Positions 1 through 13,600 of a DNA stretch of 64,000 nt are shown in pieces. Position numbers and translations under genes: made by a program. Origin of the DNA: Purpureocillium takamizusanense (Eukaryota > Ascomycota > Sordariomycetes > Hypocreales > Ophiocordycipitaceae). Positions within the stretch are counted from its first letter, which is position 1; every line of letters begins with the position of its first letter. The notes under the pieces were generated by a model, which was not told where the DNA came from, did not search any database, and was given only the letters and a program-made list of their open reading frames with translations. The DNA lies in contig NC_063079.1 of assembly GCF_022605165.1 (NCBI RefSeq), forward strand, positions 878,001 to 942,000, read 5' to 3'.

Positions 1-1057
1 AATGAGAGGGCCGACGGAGTGACGTCGAAATCCGCCCTTGAGCCCGCACAGCCATCGTGTCATATGTTTAATGCCATCGTCGTCTCGGCCGCAGCCAAGG
101 GGCGCATATCAGTCGACACGGGGGCGTATAGTACTACGATACGAGAACAGGCCCTGTTCTCTCCCCTTGCCCCGGTTGTTGATGCACCCAGGGTCCAGTC
201 AAGACGAGTCGACGGGACAGACGCATGAATGACGATCGCAGAATGGTCCGGCGTGCGGTGACTACGGTGGATGGGGGGAACCGTCGCAGCATCCAAACAA
301 AACAGCGGGTACAGAAAAGGGTGGATGGACGAATGATACGAAGTACTATCCATCAATCTGCAGCGTCGATGACTGACATCTCTGGTCGAGATAGAGGAGG
401 GGGAGGGGCGGTGCAATCAAGATTTGGGAATGGAAATACAGATCGCCGTGGGGTCGTGGTCGTGTGTGATGTCGTTGGCGCTGACAGGTCGGGGCCCGCT
501 ACGGATTGACTGTTCCATCTCGCACAAAGTCTGACAAGGCATGGGCATGTGTCCGCCCTGTGAGGCGGCGGCAGCGGCAGCGGCAGCGGTAGGGCGGGCA
601 GACGGGCTCGAGATCCGGCGCATCGCCGTGGCTGGATCTGGACACACGCGGTGGCTCCCTGCCGTTACTGTGACGCGGGGCGGAGGCGTGTGTGAGACAG
701 GGGACGGACGGGCTCATCATCATCAACACGAGACATGCCAGACACGCTTGCAAGCCAGGCACGAGTAAGGTACCTAATAACGTACGGGTGGGAAAAGCTG
801 GGGGTCCAGGGCCCGGCGAAATTGAGTTGAACGAGGTGTCGGGGCGGGGGGCTTACTAACTATACGGCAGAGCAGAATCAGAGCATCGGAACACCTAGGG
901 AGGTGGAAATTTCAAGCAGCCAGTGGAGCTGAACGCATGAGCTAGACCGTTCTAGACGGCGGACGTGCAGAGACAAGCTTCAAGACGGCGCGGCGCACCG
1001 TCAGGAATCAGGACCAGCAACTCCGTGGAAGGTTGGGGCCGCCGACTTGACTGATGA

Positions 1058-1088
<31 letters not shown>

Positions 1089-4000
1089 GTGCTGTTAGTC
1101 GACGAATGGAGGGGCGGGTGGGAAGGGGGTCGACCGGGTCGACGAGGGTTGCGGCGTGCATCCACGACATCATCACGGTCGTCGGTTGTTGGCCCAGTGC
1201 GCCCTCGTATTGCTGGAGCTCTCTGCTGGTGCCCAGCAGGTGGTGGCGATGCCGGTTTAGGTCCGCGTCAGCGCAGCGCAGGCACCGACACCTACGCCAA
1301 AATACTGTATCAAACGCAGCGTCATCGCAAAAGGCTAGAACGCGGACGTAGAAGAGGCTGCTTCGAATGACTCGTTGATGAGCCAGGCGGCGGGCGTGAC
1401 AGGTTCGTTTTTTTTTTTGCCATGCGCCGTCCAGGTCCAGGGCATATCAATTTTTTTTCCCCCTGCGCTCTCTCTCTCTCGCTGCGCGCGCTTGGGGGCC
1501 GCCAGCAGGCAGGGCTTTGGTTCCCGTCGTCTGACGTCATGCCGCGAGCGAGCGAGCGAGCTTTCCAGCCCCCGTCGAATTATTAGGTTTGCTTGCCAGG
1601 GCGCACCGTGCTACATTGCGACGAGGACGACTGCAAGGCCGAATTTGTTTTGGCAAGTGTGCTAGTATCGTATGTTCGGAGGCATTGAGCAGCGTAGTAC
1701 AGTATAGTGGTCGTAATTAGGAGCTATACATACACGGCGTGCCTTGATGGGAGCGAATGGTGCGCGCCGGACGTCCGAAGCGCGCGCCCCTCGATGGAAC
1801 CGGTCTTCTACCTTAGTGTAGTAGTACGGTAGTAGGCTGCCAACTAGGTACCTACATACCTAGGTACCCGGCCGCGGACGCGCTACAGTTCGCCGCCGCC
1901 GTTGCAGAGCGGGCACGGCTGCCCATTGCATCATCGGTTTAGCGTCTTTCTTAGGAGCGCGCCTTCACTACCTTGGTATAATGGGCGGGCGCGGGCGGTC
2001 CATTGCGTGCAGGGAGCCAGTGCAGCAGTGCCCGAGGACATCTCGCCGACCGCCAGTCAAGGCACTGTAGCACGTGGCGCCAGGAGCAAGGCCAGCCAGC
2101 CGACTGGAGCCCCCCCCCCCCTTGCGGACGCAGCGAAGAGCATGGACCGGGAAGGGCGCCCTCCAAGTTTGATCGTGCTTCCGAGTGCAACGCAGCAATC
2201 GTTTCAGGAGTATCCGAGCTTACATGAGACGTATGTACGCAGTGTTCCTCTTCAACCTGGAAAGGTGCGCCCACGGGGACCACGCGACGCCTTTTGACAC
2301 AAACAACAAAGGTTGCCCCAACGTCAAAAGTGCAGTGCAGCGGGCTGGTTGGAACCAAGAGGCCCCCAGCCCAGCCCAGCCCAGCCCAGGTCAGCACCGC
2401 GAGAGAGGCACGGTACCGGTACAAGGCGGCCGTTCTGGACTCGAGCCGCCAAGGCTGCTGAGGACGGCTGTGACGTCTCGCTGGGGACCGGCCCGGGCGC
2501 TGGTTGGCTGGCGGGCGGCGGGCAGGCCCTGCTGGGCGGTGGGGACGTCGCGGCGGGGGGAGGACCCCTGACGCCTCAATGACGACGGCCGTGGGGCCCA
2601 CTGGTTCCGTAGCCGGTACAGGTACGTCCAAGTGCAGGAAGCACAGCGCAGCTCGCGCGCAATATTGCAGAGTGCTTGCACTGCACCTCAGGGGGAAGGG
2701 TGAACGCTGGGCTGACGGCGGCGGCGGCGGCGGTCGCTCCCTCTGCATACAGGTACAGTGTATGTATGTCGGGACAAAGTAAGCTGTCGCCTGCCACTAC
2801 ATTGGTATTGTCCTGGGGGGTCGAAATCTGCCCCCTCGTGGGCTGTTCGAGGCTCGACGATCGTGGGGCTGTGATGGAAGGTTGCGACTCGGGAGGTGCG
2901 CCTGCCGCCTCGGTTCGTCCAAACCTTAGTACTTCGTACGAAGTACCGTGCGCACCAACACTCAGCTCAGCCCCGCGAGGCACCTGATGACAACATTCAT
3001 CTGCTTTGTGGCCCGGCAGCAGCTGGTGAATGCGATGGCGCCATGACGAGAGCCCGCCCGTGGCAGTGGAAACAGCTGGCTGGCCGACTGACTGGCTGAC
3101 AGGTGCGAGAGCATGCCAAAGAATACGGAACAATCTCATCCCCACGGCTGGCCGTTGCCGCTGACGATCCCTACCACACGCGACCAACCCCCCTCCGACT
3201 ATGCCTCGGTGCTCTGCCCTCACGCACTCGACCTTGGTCTTTTGGTAGTTGAGAAAAAAGTGAAAATAAATGTTTTACGCCTCGTCCACGCCCATCGCAC
3301 GCCTCCTCAACGGATCGACTCGTATAGCGCAGCAAAGGGCCCGCCTGTCGTCGACACCCTTTCAAGCTCGTCCGGCATGAGGTCGGTCGTCTTGTCTTGT
3401 CTCCATGACGCCCTGTGAAGGACGGCTCCGTTTGCTGCAAATGGCTCCGTTTGCTCCTCCACACACCCGCCCGCCCCCTTTTGGGACGCTACGTAACCAG
3501 GTACTGTACCACCGCCTGTTGGGGGGGTTTACATAGCGCGCCCGCGCTTGTTTCCACTGCACGCCCATCACGGCGTTGGCTTGCGGGCTGGCACCAACAT
3601 GTTCACGAGCTCGAAACCACAGCGCCTTTTTGGCTCTGGATCGTGATGCTGCAGCCGCCGCGCCCTCTCGAGTGTACTGCTGCTCTTCGTCCTCCGTAGT
3701 GATACTTAGATACTTACCTACTAAGCGGGCACTAAGGTATCTTGCCTTACTGGGCCTTCGGGCGTTGAGGCGGACTCTGTGCCGCCATCCCACTCATCAC
3801 CAAACAAACTCCCACACGCCGCACACCCCCTTCCCAAGTCTCGTACACCATCTTCCATTGCTCACGTCTGGCTGCCCTCCCTCCCCTCCCCTCACTCGCC
3901 CGGGCATCCCCTCTCCCGCCTCACAGCTCCCGAAAGTGGACGCAGGACCAAAGCCGAATCCCCCACCCCCCCCCAAGGACCTTACAGCCGCCGTGCAGCC

Positions 4001-4790
4001 CAGCCTGACCCGTCACCGCTGCGGCCAGAGAGGCCACACGTTCGTCAACGGTCGCCTTCCTCACCTTCTTCCCTACCTCTTCCATACCGCTCTTTCTGCT
4101 TCCCCCTTTGCGGCGCGGACCCTGTCACCCGCCTGATCCCCGTGCGCTTTTTCTCGCTCTCTCGCTCACTCTCTCCCTCGTTTGAACAGACGAAGAAGCG
4201 ACCCTGTCTACCTGCATCCCATTCCCGCTGTCTGGAACGAACCCGCTTTATTATCACCAGAGCGCTGGCTGTGCCTGCTCGTTTCCATCGTCACGCCACC
4301 GGCCCCCCCCAGCCCAGCCCAGCCCAGCACAGCGTCCCGTGGAGCCGGGTCACTCCCTGTTGCCACCATCACAGTTCGGCATTTTGACTCTGCCGCCGCC
4401 CATCAGCTCAGCTCAGGGTCCTCCATTGCAGTACTATTACCAATTCTCGCCTGCCGCCACCCTGACGTATTGGCCCGCCCCAGATTACCGTACTGACCTG
4501 ACCACGGCTACATTCTGCATACCTTAACTTTCCCATCGTCCACACGCGAATACGCCGCAGAAGCTCACTTGCGACGACAAACGACGGCGACGACGACGAC
4601 GACACGCACAAGAGACGTACGACATACACGATCTGATACCACTGCCCGCCCTTTCCCTCCATCCCCCGTCGAGCACCATGGCTTCCTCCTAGCTTCCTCT
4701 GACCGAGCGCGGTTCGATTCGTTGTGCGCTGCATCGCGCCTCAACTTTCTCCTCGTCACACCATATCCCGCCGCCAGACTATTCTCTTTG
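1..4790. other. Long gene-poor stretch before the phosphatase gene
   Basis: I see no supportable gene here. Open frames of up to 265 codons exist on both strands, but they overlap each other, are rich in Pro, Ala, Arg and Ser and show no domain, as expected of GC-rich noncoding DNA. Visible structure: a tetranucleotide run (TCTG)n at 1061-1087, (CCCAG)n runs near 2366-2389 and 4308-4328, an 18-base perfect palindrome at 2929-2946, and repeated TAGGTACC-type words around 1848-1870. From about 3780 the plus strand becomes strongly C/T-rich up to the phosphatase start, which is typical of fungal promoters and long 5' leaders. Confidence 0.6.
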
Positions 4791-4835
4791 ATGCACGATT
4801 GTAGATCTGGTGATAGGGCGCAGGGCCATTACACC

Positions 4836-7755
4836 ATGAAGACACATCCGCGGCATTCCCCCTCGGCGGGAATGTCATTTACGCACACGACGACCACCCA
4901 CGCCGCTGTTTCGCGATCCTCCAAATCCTCCAAATCCACGACAACGCCCGTTGCATCCCCGAGAGGCGCCTTCTCCGTGGGCCAGAACCATCCGCCGAGG
5001 CTCTCGCCTAGCCTGCAGCAGGGCCAGCGGGCCCCGAGTCCAAACTATTTCGGACTCGTCGTCGAGTCATCCAACGACCCCCGCGAGTCGTCGGGTCTGG
5101 GCAACAACAACAACTGGAGCCCGGCAACGTCATCTGTAAAGTCATTTGGTGCGGCGCTTCCTAAGCCTGTCTCCCTCGAACACAATCACGACTTTGAGGC
5201 CTTCAAGAGGCAAGCCGACCTCAATCGGGGCAAGTCCTTCTCGCTGCCGACGTCACACTATGTGCAACCTACCTCGAACCCGACCCCAGCCCGCCCACGC
5301 CCATCAAGATGGCATACTCATGCCAGCGATACTGGCTCCGACGCTTCGTTTTCGCGACCTGTTGGCGCTTTTCACCGCGAGCGCCCGCTAAGTAAGATGG
5401 ACGTCGATCAGGATAGCCTCCACGACTCAGCTTATGTCTCGTCGGATTCCAAGCGCAATTCGGAGGCGTCCATCCTGCCGATGCAGCTGACAGGCCTCCC
5501 GCAATTCCAATCTCCGCGACCCATTGATCATTCACAGCAGCTGCGCCATCCGCTGCCGAGGAGCGACGAGAGGGATTCGCGGCTGTCCATGATGTATTCC
5601 AAAGCCGAGCCCCTGTCTCCTCGAATGGCCGATATCAGCCGAGCCGCCACCCTCCCAACAAAGTTGGAGCCAGGGACACCGCTTATGATATCTGGTGACG
5701 AGCTGGAGGAGTTGATGGATAAAGTCGACTCTGACCACGTGTTACTGCTTGACATTCGATCATCGCAGAACCATGCTCAGTCCCGCATCAAGGGCGCTCT
5801 GAACATTTGCATACCCACTACGCTTCTCAAGAGACCGACCTTTAACATCCAGAAGCTGCAGCAGACTTTCCAGGGTGGCCTCGGCTCGGCCAAGTTCTCC
5901 GTGTGGAAAGGCATGGAGTGGATCGTCGTGTACGATTCACATGCTTCGGATAAGCGCGACGCCGTAGCGGCGCAAAACATGATTAAGAAATTCACCAACG
6001 AGGGATTTGCCGGTCATACGGCCATCCTGCGAGGCGGCTTTTCCATGTTTCAGACCTCGCACCCAAAGCTTGTCGAGCACGGGTCTGTTGCCCACCAAGC
6101 TACTTCGCCGTCAAACTCCAACGGCAACGGCGGCAGCGGCCTTGCTCCGGTCATTGGCGGAGTCTGTCTTCCGCAGGCCGGCAACGAATTGAACCCCTTC
6201 TTCTCCAACATTCGTCAGAACATGGATCTTGCAGACGGAGTCGGGCAGCTCGACATCTCACGCCCAGACGACCTCGAGTCCCCGATGTTGCCCCCCTGGC
6301 TGCGAGAGACGGCCTCCAAGCAGGACCACGGCAAGAAGGTTTCCGACAGGTTCTTGCACGTGGAGCTGGAAGAGCAAGCTCGCATGAAAAGTGCCTACGC
6401 GGCTTTCAATCCAAACGTCCCGCAGCAAGGCAGGTTCCAGCTATCTGGCGTCGAAAAAGGTGGCAAGAACCGGTACAAGGACATTCTTCCATTTGAGCAT
6501 GCTCGAGTCAGGCTTCAGCACAAGTGCGAAGAAGGCTCTTGCGACTACGTCAATGCGAGCCACATCTCGGCTTCGAGGAGCAATAAGAGATACATTGCCT
6601 CCCAGGGACCCTTGCCGGCCACTTATGAGGTATGATGGCTAGCCTGTGCCCGCGCTCTTGTTCGGATTTTCTCTAACCTCATTGCAGGACTTTTGGTCGA
6701 TGATCTGGGAGCAGGATGTCCGGGTCATCGTCATGCTGACGGCCGAATCTGAGGGAGGGCAGCTCAAGTGCCATGCATATTGGAAGGCCAAGGAGTTTGG
6801 GCCCATCCGGCTCCGGCCCCTGTCCGAGAAGAAGGTGTCGCTAGATCTCGACAAGCAGCGGTCCGATTCCCACTCACCGACGGCGACGCATTCGGCGGCC
6901 GACTTTGGCAGGAGACGAGCGAACACGATGACGAATGTTGAATCAACGCCCACACCGAACACGCAGACGCAGACGGACAGCCCGTATGTGGTGATACGCA
7001 AATTCGCCTTGTCTCACGCTGCCCACCCCTTTGCCCCGATTCGCGAGATCACGCATCTTCACTTTCCGACGTGGCCCGACTTTGGCGTCCCCGCGCAGCC
7101 GGCTCACTTGCTGGCGCTGGTGGAGCTGGCCAATGTCATGCAGCGAGCGGCCCTGCCGGTTGAGACGCCCTCGATTGTCGGATCCAGGATGACGTCGATT
7201 GAGACGATACCCATATCGTGGTATGACGAGCCCGAGAAGGACCCGCACGCTAGGCCGATGCTGGTGCACTGCTCGGCTGGGTGTGGGCGGACGGGAACGT
7301 TTTGCACTGTCGACTCCGTGATTGACATGCTCAAGCGCCAACGGCAGGCCAAGCTGGCAGCGGCGAAGGCAAAGGCCACTCAGGCGGACGTTGAGATGGT
7401 AGACCCGACAGAATCGGCACCGTCGGTGTGTGGGCAGGAGGCAAGCGCTCAGGGATTCTTCGACTTCAAGCCGTGTCGAGAGGACGCAGTCTCCAACATC
7501 GCCGCGGGAGACCAGAAATCCAAATCCCCAGAGATGGACACGTCTTGGATTCAGGACGGCACCATGGATTTGATCCAGAAGACAGTTGAGGACTTCCGAC
7601 AGCAGAGGTTGAGCATGGTCCAGAGCCTGCGACAGTACGTTTTGTGCTACGAGACGGTGCTGGAATGGGTTTCTCAGATGAACGACCGGGCCAGCAACAC
7701 CATCTCAGGGCGGTTGCGCAGCGGCAGCCTGCAGCAGACGCGAACCTCGCGGTGA
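4836..7755 (+). CDS. Rhodanese-domain protein tyrosine phosphatase (MAPK phosphatase, Pyp1/Ptp2-3 type)
   Basis: Two exons, 4836-6629 and 6688-7755, give 953 residues. The 58-base intron has a CTAAC branch site and TTGCAG acceptor. A rhodanese (Cdc25-like) domain covers about residues 285-415, and a classical PTP domain about 540-935. Catalytic features are all visible: the WPD loop with Asp729 and the signature loop HCSAGCGRTG with Cys793 and Arg799. The first about 280 residues are Ser/Pro/Thr-rich and probably disordered. Yeast relatives (Ptp2/Ptp3, Pyp1/Pyp2) dephosphorylate stress MAP kinases, so the same role is inferred. The rhodanese loop (VYDSHASDKR) has no cysteine, so that domain is probably a binding module only. 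The start at 4836 has a better ACCATG context than the in-frame ATG at 4791 (968 residues). No ATG lies further upstream in frame. Confidence 0.93.
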
Positions 7756-8211
7756 GAAGTAGCGGGGCCGCGGTATTGGTGGAAGCATGACCTGTGACGC
7801 ACGAGTTGGTTTCCCGGGGCGTGGAGCAGTGCGAAGGTATCATGGACCCGGACGCCCAGGAGCTTGGACATGACGGCGACCTCTCGAGCACAAATACAGG
7901 CACAGTAACGGGTAACACGGCACGACAATGTACAAGGCGGGCTACAGCAAGGCACGGCGTTGAGGAGCTGATTTGGTTTTTTTTTCAAAGCAACACTGGG
8001 AGCATGGCGGCTGCCTATACATGGAAAGCCGCAGAAAAGCATTGTAGAAAGCAGCGGCCCGGGGGCAAATGAGCCGGGGTCGTCTGTCTGGCGGAACCGG
8101 ACAAGGGCGGAATGCCTGCCACGGGCCAGCGTGTAATATCCTTCTTCGAACCTACACGACGAGACGCAAGCCGGTGTCCTTTCGAGGCGGTGAGAAATTT
8201 TGGCCGAGCCT

Positions 8212-8237
8212 GGGGGGGGGGGGGGGGGGGGGGGGGG
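8212..8237 (+). repeat. Homopolymer run of 26 G
   Basis: Uninterrupted G run on the plus strand in noncoding DNA downstream of the phosphatase gene. Length is likely to vary between isolates or sequencing runs, and it could form a G-quadruplex. Confidence 0.9.
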
Positions 8238-8555
8238 TTGGCAATTGGCAAACGCTGGCCCTTGCGCGCAACTAGCATTTCGTACAAATACGAGCCAATG
8301 ATGATGACCAAAGGCACAGTATTGAGTGTCAACGTACTGCGCACCTTGTACTGCGGACCCTCACAGGCCACGGCGTGCCGCCATGACCAAGAGCGTGGAG
8401 ATGGTGGTCCCATGACGCCTGCTGGGTCTGAGAGCGCTCGTGACGCGTTGCGGGCGATGGGGTCTTTGGTGGGGGTGATGTGGTCGCGAGCAGTGTCTTG
8501 CGTGCCTGGTAATATGCGATGTGCTGGGTGATGGTGAGTAGTAAAAGGACGTACC

Positions 8556-8556
<1 letters not shown>

Positions 8557-8593
<37 letters not shown>
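8557..8593 (+). repeat. Trinucleotide microsatellite (AAT)n
   Basis: About twelve copies of a TAA/AAT unit. It produces a misleading poly-Leu or poly-Ile stretch in translated frames. Confidence 0.9.
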
Positions 8594-8594
<1 letters not shown>

Positions 8595-10630
8595 AAACAA
8601 TGAAGCACTTTGAGCTACATGTACGATGTACGGTTCAGCAGTACGAATCATCCATGCATGCCAAGCCAAGCAAAGGCAGGCAGGCAGTCGGTCGATTTGC
8701 GAGATCTCAATGTGCGATGCGGGCCTCCCCCTCCCCCCCCACGTCCGTGCCTCGCATCGCATCGCATCGCATCTCATCGACCAGTCTGGGTGGACGACGG
8801 GGGCAGCGGGGAACGAAAGGAGGAAGACGACAGAGGGGAGGGATAGATAGGTGGTGGCGGCGGCGGCTCTGCCTGGGGATGGTGATGGACGGCAAAACCT
8901 TGAAACACGGAATTGCATTACAGTATAGGTCCGTACATTGTAGGTACAGCCTCGTGGCTGGCAGGCGGGACAGGCTTGTACCCTTATATGACGCCATTTT
9001 TCGGTGAGATGAAGTGCAATGCAATGCAAGCGCCGCAAGGTGGAGGTAAGGGTGAGGGAGAGCGCTCGGCCGAGCAGGGCGTGGTCGGGCGGTGGCGGCG
9101 GGCGGCCGTTGAACACTTATCTGGGACACGGCGCGGGACGTGGGTGGATGGATGCATGCCGTGCGATTTGTTGGCTGCCAACCGGGAATGGATGGTCCAG
9201 GTAAGGTCCGGTACTTGAAGCACGGTACTACTATAATGCACTGACTGAACTAACATACGTAAGTACAACGTAACTACTTGCTTGCTGTATCCAGCCAAGG
9301 CCAAAAAACAACAACAACGGCGGCATTTATCTGGTGAGGTGCAGCACGTCCCAGGAAGGTGCAGACAATAACCACAAAGCACCACCAACAGTGTGCCTAT
9401 GCTCTCGTATATCCATTTCCTTGCATTCTCGAGACAGGGATGCTGCCTGCTGTTGTTCACCACCATCATCAGCACGGCAGTCCCCGCGGTCGGGGGTGTC
9501 TCGGATCATGTATTCGATGGATGGTACAAAAGCAAGGCGAGCCTGGCCTGTGTGCTTCCAGGTTGCGCTTGAGCTGCACGGCAAGGCGACGTACCTGGGC
9601 AAGGCGCGCCCGCACGCTCCAGCTCGACCCCCATCCCCCCGGGCGCCACTCTTACGACTCTCCGGGCTCCGGGGCGCCTCCAGCGCAGCCCAGAGCCCCG
9701 GCAGCCCCTACACCCGGGGCGCCTCCAGCGGGCTGCAACGCTCCCGTCCATCAGTGCTTCCCACCTCAGCGCCTTACGGCGATAAGATAAGGCCCGACAA
9801 GGCCCAGCCCGCCCACCTCGCTGCCAATGACTGCAACGCCCGGGCCAGTCCGTGGAGGCGCCGCGCTGCGCTTCCCGACTAGCATGGAAGTAGACCAGCC
9901 TCTCGATTCCATTGCGAGCAGGTTTCCCCAACTTTCCGCAAACATCCATCCGTCCATCCCATTTCGCATCGCCGCCGCCCTCTTGAGTCGTGCGCGTCCG
10001 CAAGCACGTTGCGCACTCTCTTTTCTCTTTTCTCTTTTCGTCCTTTTCCTTCCCTCTCCCCTTCTCTTCAACTCGCTCGCCGTCCTCCTCTGCGACTTCA
10101 TTCGAGAGACCCAACCCCCCCCTTCTGTCTGACTGACTGACTGGCCCCCGCACTGCTTTCTTGGGGAAAACGGCGAATGCCGCCGCAACGTGAAGCCATT
10201 GTTTTGCCTGTCCGGGACTGGGGGAAGCCTACCGATACTGCCATTTCTTGAGCGACGGCTCGTTGTTGTTCTCGTCTTCGCCTTTGCGCTTCGGTGCTCG
10301 TTCTCTTCTTCCCCCCTCGGGATTGTTGGCGTACAACGGCGTGCGCTTGCGTACTTGCGGGCCTTGACCTTGCGCACTGCGCCAACGGTCTGACGACGGC
10401 AGCTCGCGGACGGACTGACTTAGCTGCAACACTCCTGGTCCGGGGAGCGAAACAGGCCACGACTCGGTGCTGACGACGGTACTGGTCTTGCCCCTCGTCC
10501 TGGTCCTGGCCTAGGCCCTGGCATCGGCCACATCACTCTCGCCCCTGCCCTCCGGCTTCAACTGCTGGAGCGTGCCGCGCCTGTGTGGCCCGTCATCCTG
10601 AGTCACCGCGCCTGCAATCTCCTGCTCCCG

Positions 10631-13600
10631 ATGAGCTCGCTCTCTCGAAGCGACTCCCATACCGACACCATGCGTCGTCCTTCTGCGGACCTCTCCGACC
10701 CGGCGCGCAACCTCGAAGAATCCAACGCTCCCGCGTCGGATGACACTACGGGGATGGACCTGGACCTGGCCATGCCGCCCGCCGACGACGACGTCCTCGA
10801 CTGCGACACCCGCATCTACACGCCCCCGCCCCGCGTCGCCGCCCGCTTCTACCGTCCGTCGCATGCCCGCCGCAGGGACTCGGCCGCCTCGTCGCGCCGC
10901 AACTCAATCTCTTCGGCCCACTCGCGCTGCTCCTCGATGCAGCAGCACTCCCACTCGCATGCCAACGGCCGCGACAGTGACAGTGACCAGAGCAAGTATG
11001 TCGCACAACATTTGCGACGCGCCTCATTCCTCGAGGACCGCCGTGCGCGCCTGGCCGACCGCGCCGCCCATGCGGAAAAGGTGCGCCTCCGTGCCGCTCT
11101 GGCCAAGGCGGCCCCGCGCGGCCAGTCGGCCTCGGAGGAGCGCGCGCTCGCCGCTCAGCAGGCCAGGGAGCGCAACCTCGCCGAAATCGTCGCCAACTGC
11201 GCCGAGGAGGTCAGGAAGGCCAAGCAGGTCGCCGAGCTGACCAAGGAGAAGCGCGAGCAGGAGGTGGCCAAGATGAAGGCCAAGATGGAGGAGCGCATGG
11301 CCGAGGCCGAGAGGCGCCGCGAGGAGCTCCGCAACAAGAGCAACACGGTGCGCAGCCGCGGCCTGAGCGTCAGGAAGACCATTGAGGTTATGCCTCAGGT
11401 CAAGGAGACTGACCGCCCAAAGATGACGGAAGACACTGCCGTCGTCCATATCCAGGGTTGGTGGCGCTTACAAATGCGTGGCCGCATCCTTCGCGAGTTC
11501 TACGGCCTCGGCCTCTCGGTCGATGGCATTCGGGACACCTTGTTCGACACGGTTGTGGAGCTCCTCTCCGAGGAAAAGGTGCTGCTCGTCACGGCCCGGT
11601 TGCTACGGATGTGCGGCTTGCACGAGGGAGACCCAGGGTCGGTTGAGGAGATGGCGGCCGTTCGCACCTTTCTAAGCGCGTTCCTAATTCTCGGTCACCC
11701 CAACCAGGTACTCATCAACAAGAACGAGGCGGGCGCCGACGAGGATGACGACGACGGCCCCCTGTCCGCGCACCGCCTCCCGTCGACGGATCTCGCCAAC
11801 CCTCAGCTTCAGGATCTCATCGGCAAGGCCAAAGATTTGCTGATAAACTTCGAGAATATTTTGGTGCGCCTGACGACATCGAACCGTTACACGATGCCAC
11901 CGGCGCTGAAGAAGATGCTGCCCGAAGCATACGCGGTGTTTTACAATGCATTCATTGCGTGGAAGTCGCGCGATTCCAACGCGCTCATAGAAGTCATGCT
12001 CATGCAGTTTGTGGAACTGGATGCCATCTTTCAGACGGTCAAGGACACGACTGACGATGCAGCCACGGCGCTATACCGTCAGAGCATTCAGGACAGCCAG
12101 CTGATGCTCATCGTGAGGATAAAGAAGCTGGCGGGTGCGGAAAAGGGCAAGAAGATGATTTTCAAGGCCGTGAGCGAGGCGCGCAAGGCTCGCGGCGCCA
12201 AGAAGCAGACTGGAGACACGAAGCCCCGCGTCGCAGACACCACGCCCGGCGATGTCTCAGCCACTGCGAGCAGCCTTGTGTCTGCCGAGTCGCAGACCCT
12301 GACGCCCCCGGCGACGCCGGCCAGCAAGGGCGGGTCGAAGCCGACGGTCATCAAGACGGGACTCAACGGCCTGCTTCCCGATAACCGCATCGTGGTGCAC
12401 GAGTTGGCCATTAACAAGGAGTACCAGATCCCCGCCGAGGAATATGTTGAGCAGCAGGCCGTTCTTGCCCGGCCACTGTACATGCAGATGCGCGCTGCCA
12501 TGGACGAGGGCAATACCGAGGCCAACTTTCGCTTCTTCATCCTCATGGCCGGTAACATCAAGGACAAGCTGCAGCGCCTCTTGAAACCAGGTAACTCGAT
12601 GTACAACTTGATCGGCGAAATCCTAGACCCGGAAATGGCGGAGCGGCAGTTTATCCTCGGCAACTTTTCGTATGAAAAGTTCTTCACTGCCATGGGGTCT
12701 CTGTTGCCGAAGCTGTGCGCTCCTTTCCGTGACGATGAGGTCAAGGACCTGATTCAGAACAAGCTCGGCGACGGCAACCTGATCGACAGGGTGGAGGCTC
12801 TGAACAACTTCATCGACGTGATGCTTTGCGATTACATCAACTACCTGCTCAGGATTGCGGCGCCGCAGCTGATCGAGTCGGCCGCCCAATACGAAGCCAA
12901 GAGGTTCACGTCGGACATTGTGGACGGCGGGCTGAGCCTGACTGTCGCCGAGGCGGCGTGGAAGTCGGCCGTGGCCAAGGTCGTGGCCGAGGTGCAGAAG
13001 CGGGATCCGGAGGGCATCAACCATCCGAAGTCGCGGCCGACGGCGGCACGGTTCTATGCACAGATGCTGGTCGACGTCTTTACACAGCCCACACCCATCG
13101 TGGCGAATCAGGTGCCGGAGATGCTGCACCTCGACCTGACGCGCATCAACAACGTTTCCATCTCGGTCCAGCGAATCATCACGGTGGGCGCCGTGTTGCT
13201 CCAGTGCAAGAACCTGCTTAAGCGCGACGTGCGGACGCAGTGGAAGACGGAAGCCTCTCGCATCATGTCGGTGTTGGAGGCGAACCATGCGTCTCTCGAG
13301 ACGACGGTCGATGGTACCATGGCTGCGCTCGAAGCGGGCCGTTCCATGCCGGCCGCGACGAAGACGCACCTTCGCGCGCTGGTGTCGAAGGTCCTGAGCG
13401 CCAGCCAGGACATGTCGCGCAACCGCACGGAGCCGCGCGAACCCGTCTTGCGTCTTCTCCTGACGCGCCTGCGGGGCAACATACTCGCACGGCTGGCACC
13501 GGGCTCTGCAAGCGAGAAGGTCAAGGCAGCCAACACGGCCGGTGAGAAGCTGGCGGCCCTGGGGCTCTCCGAGTTTGTGGAGCGGGTGCGGCACATATCC

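Larger units (their letters stand above)
7756..10630. other. Intergenic region with simple repeats and promoter of the Sok1-like gene
   Basis: No convincing gene. It contains a run of 26 G (8212-8237), an AAT/TAA trinucleotide run (about 8557-8593), and a TCTTT-rich pyrimidine tract at about 10017-10070 likely belonging to the promoter of the downstream gene. Open frames of 140-250 codons at 8361-9129 and 9334-10153 lie on opposite strands of each other or read through the repeats, and are not supported. Confidence 0.6.

Noticed and set aside
2929..2946. 18-base perfect palindrome GTACTTCGTACGAAGTAC
   Set aside because: No neighbouring gene or repeat partner; a single palindrome of this size may be chance.
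1951..3223. Minus-strand frames of 265 and 215 codons
   Set aside because: Overlapping frames of low complexity (Pro/Arg/Ala-rich), no domain, no splice logic; expected in GC-rich noncoding DNA.
8361..9129. 251-codon minus-strand frame with a poly-Leu stretch resembling a membrane helix
   Set aside because: The poly-Leu comes from the AAT microsatellite; the rest has no domain.
9334..10153. Overlapping frames of 182 (plus) and 215 (minus) codons
   Set aside because: They are antisense to each other, and neither shows a domain or good start.
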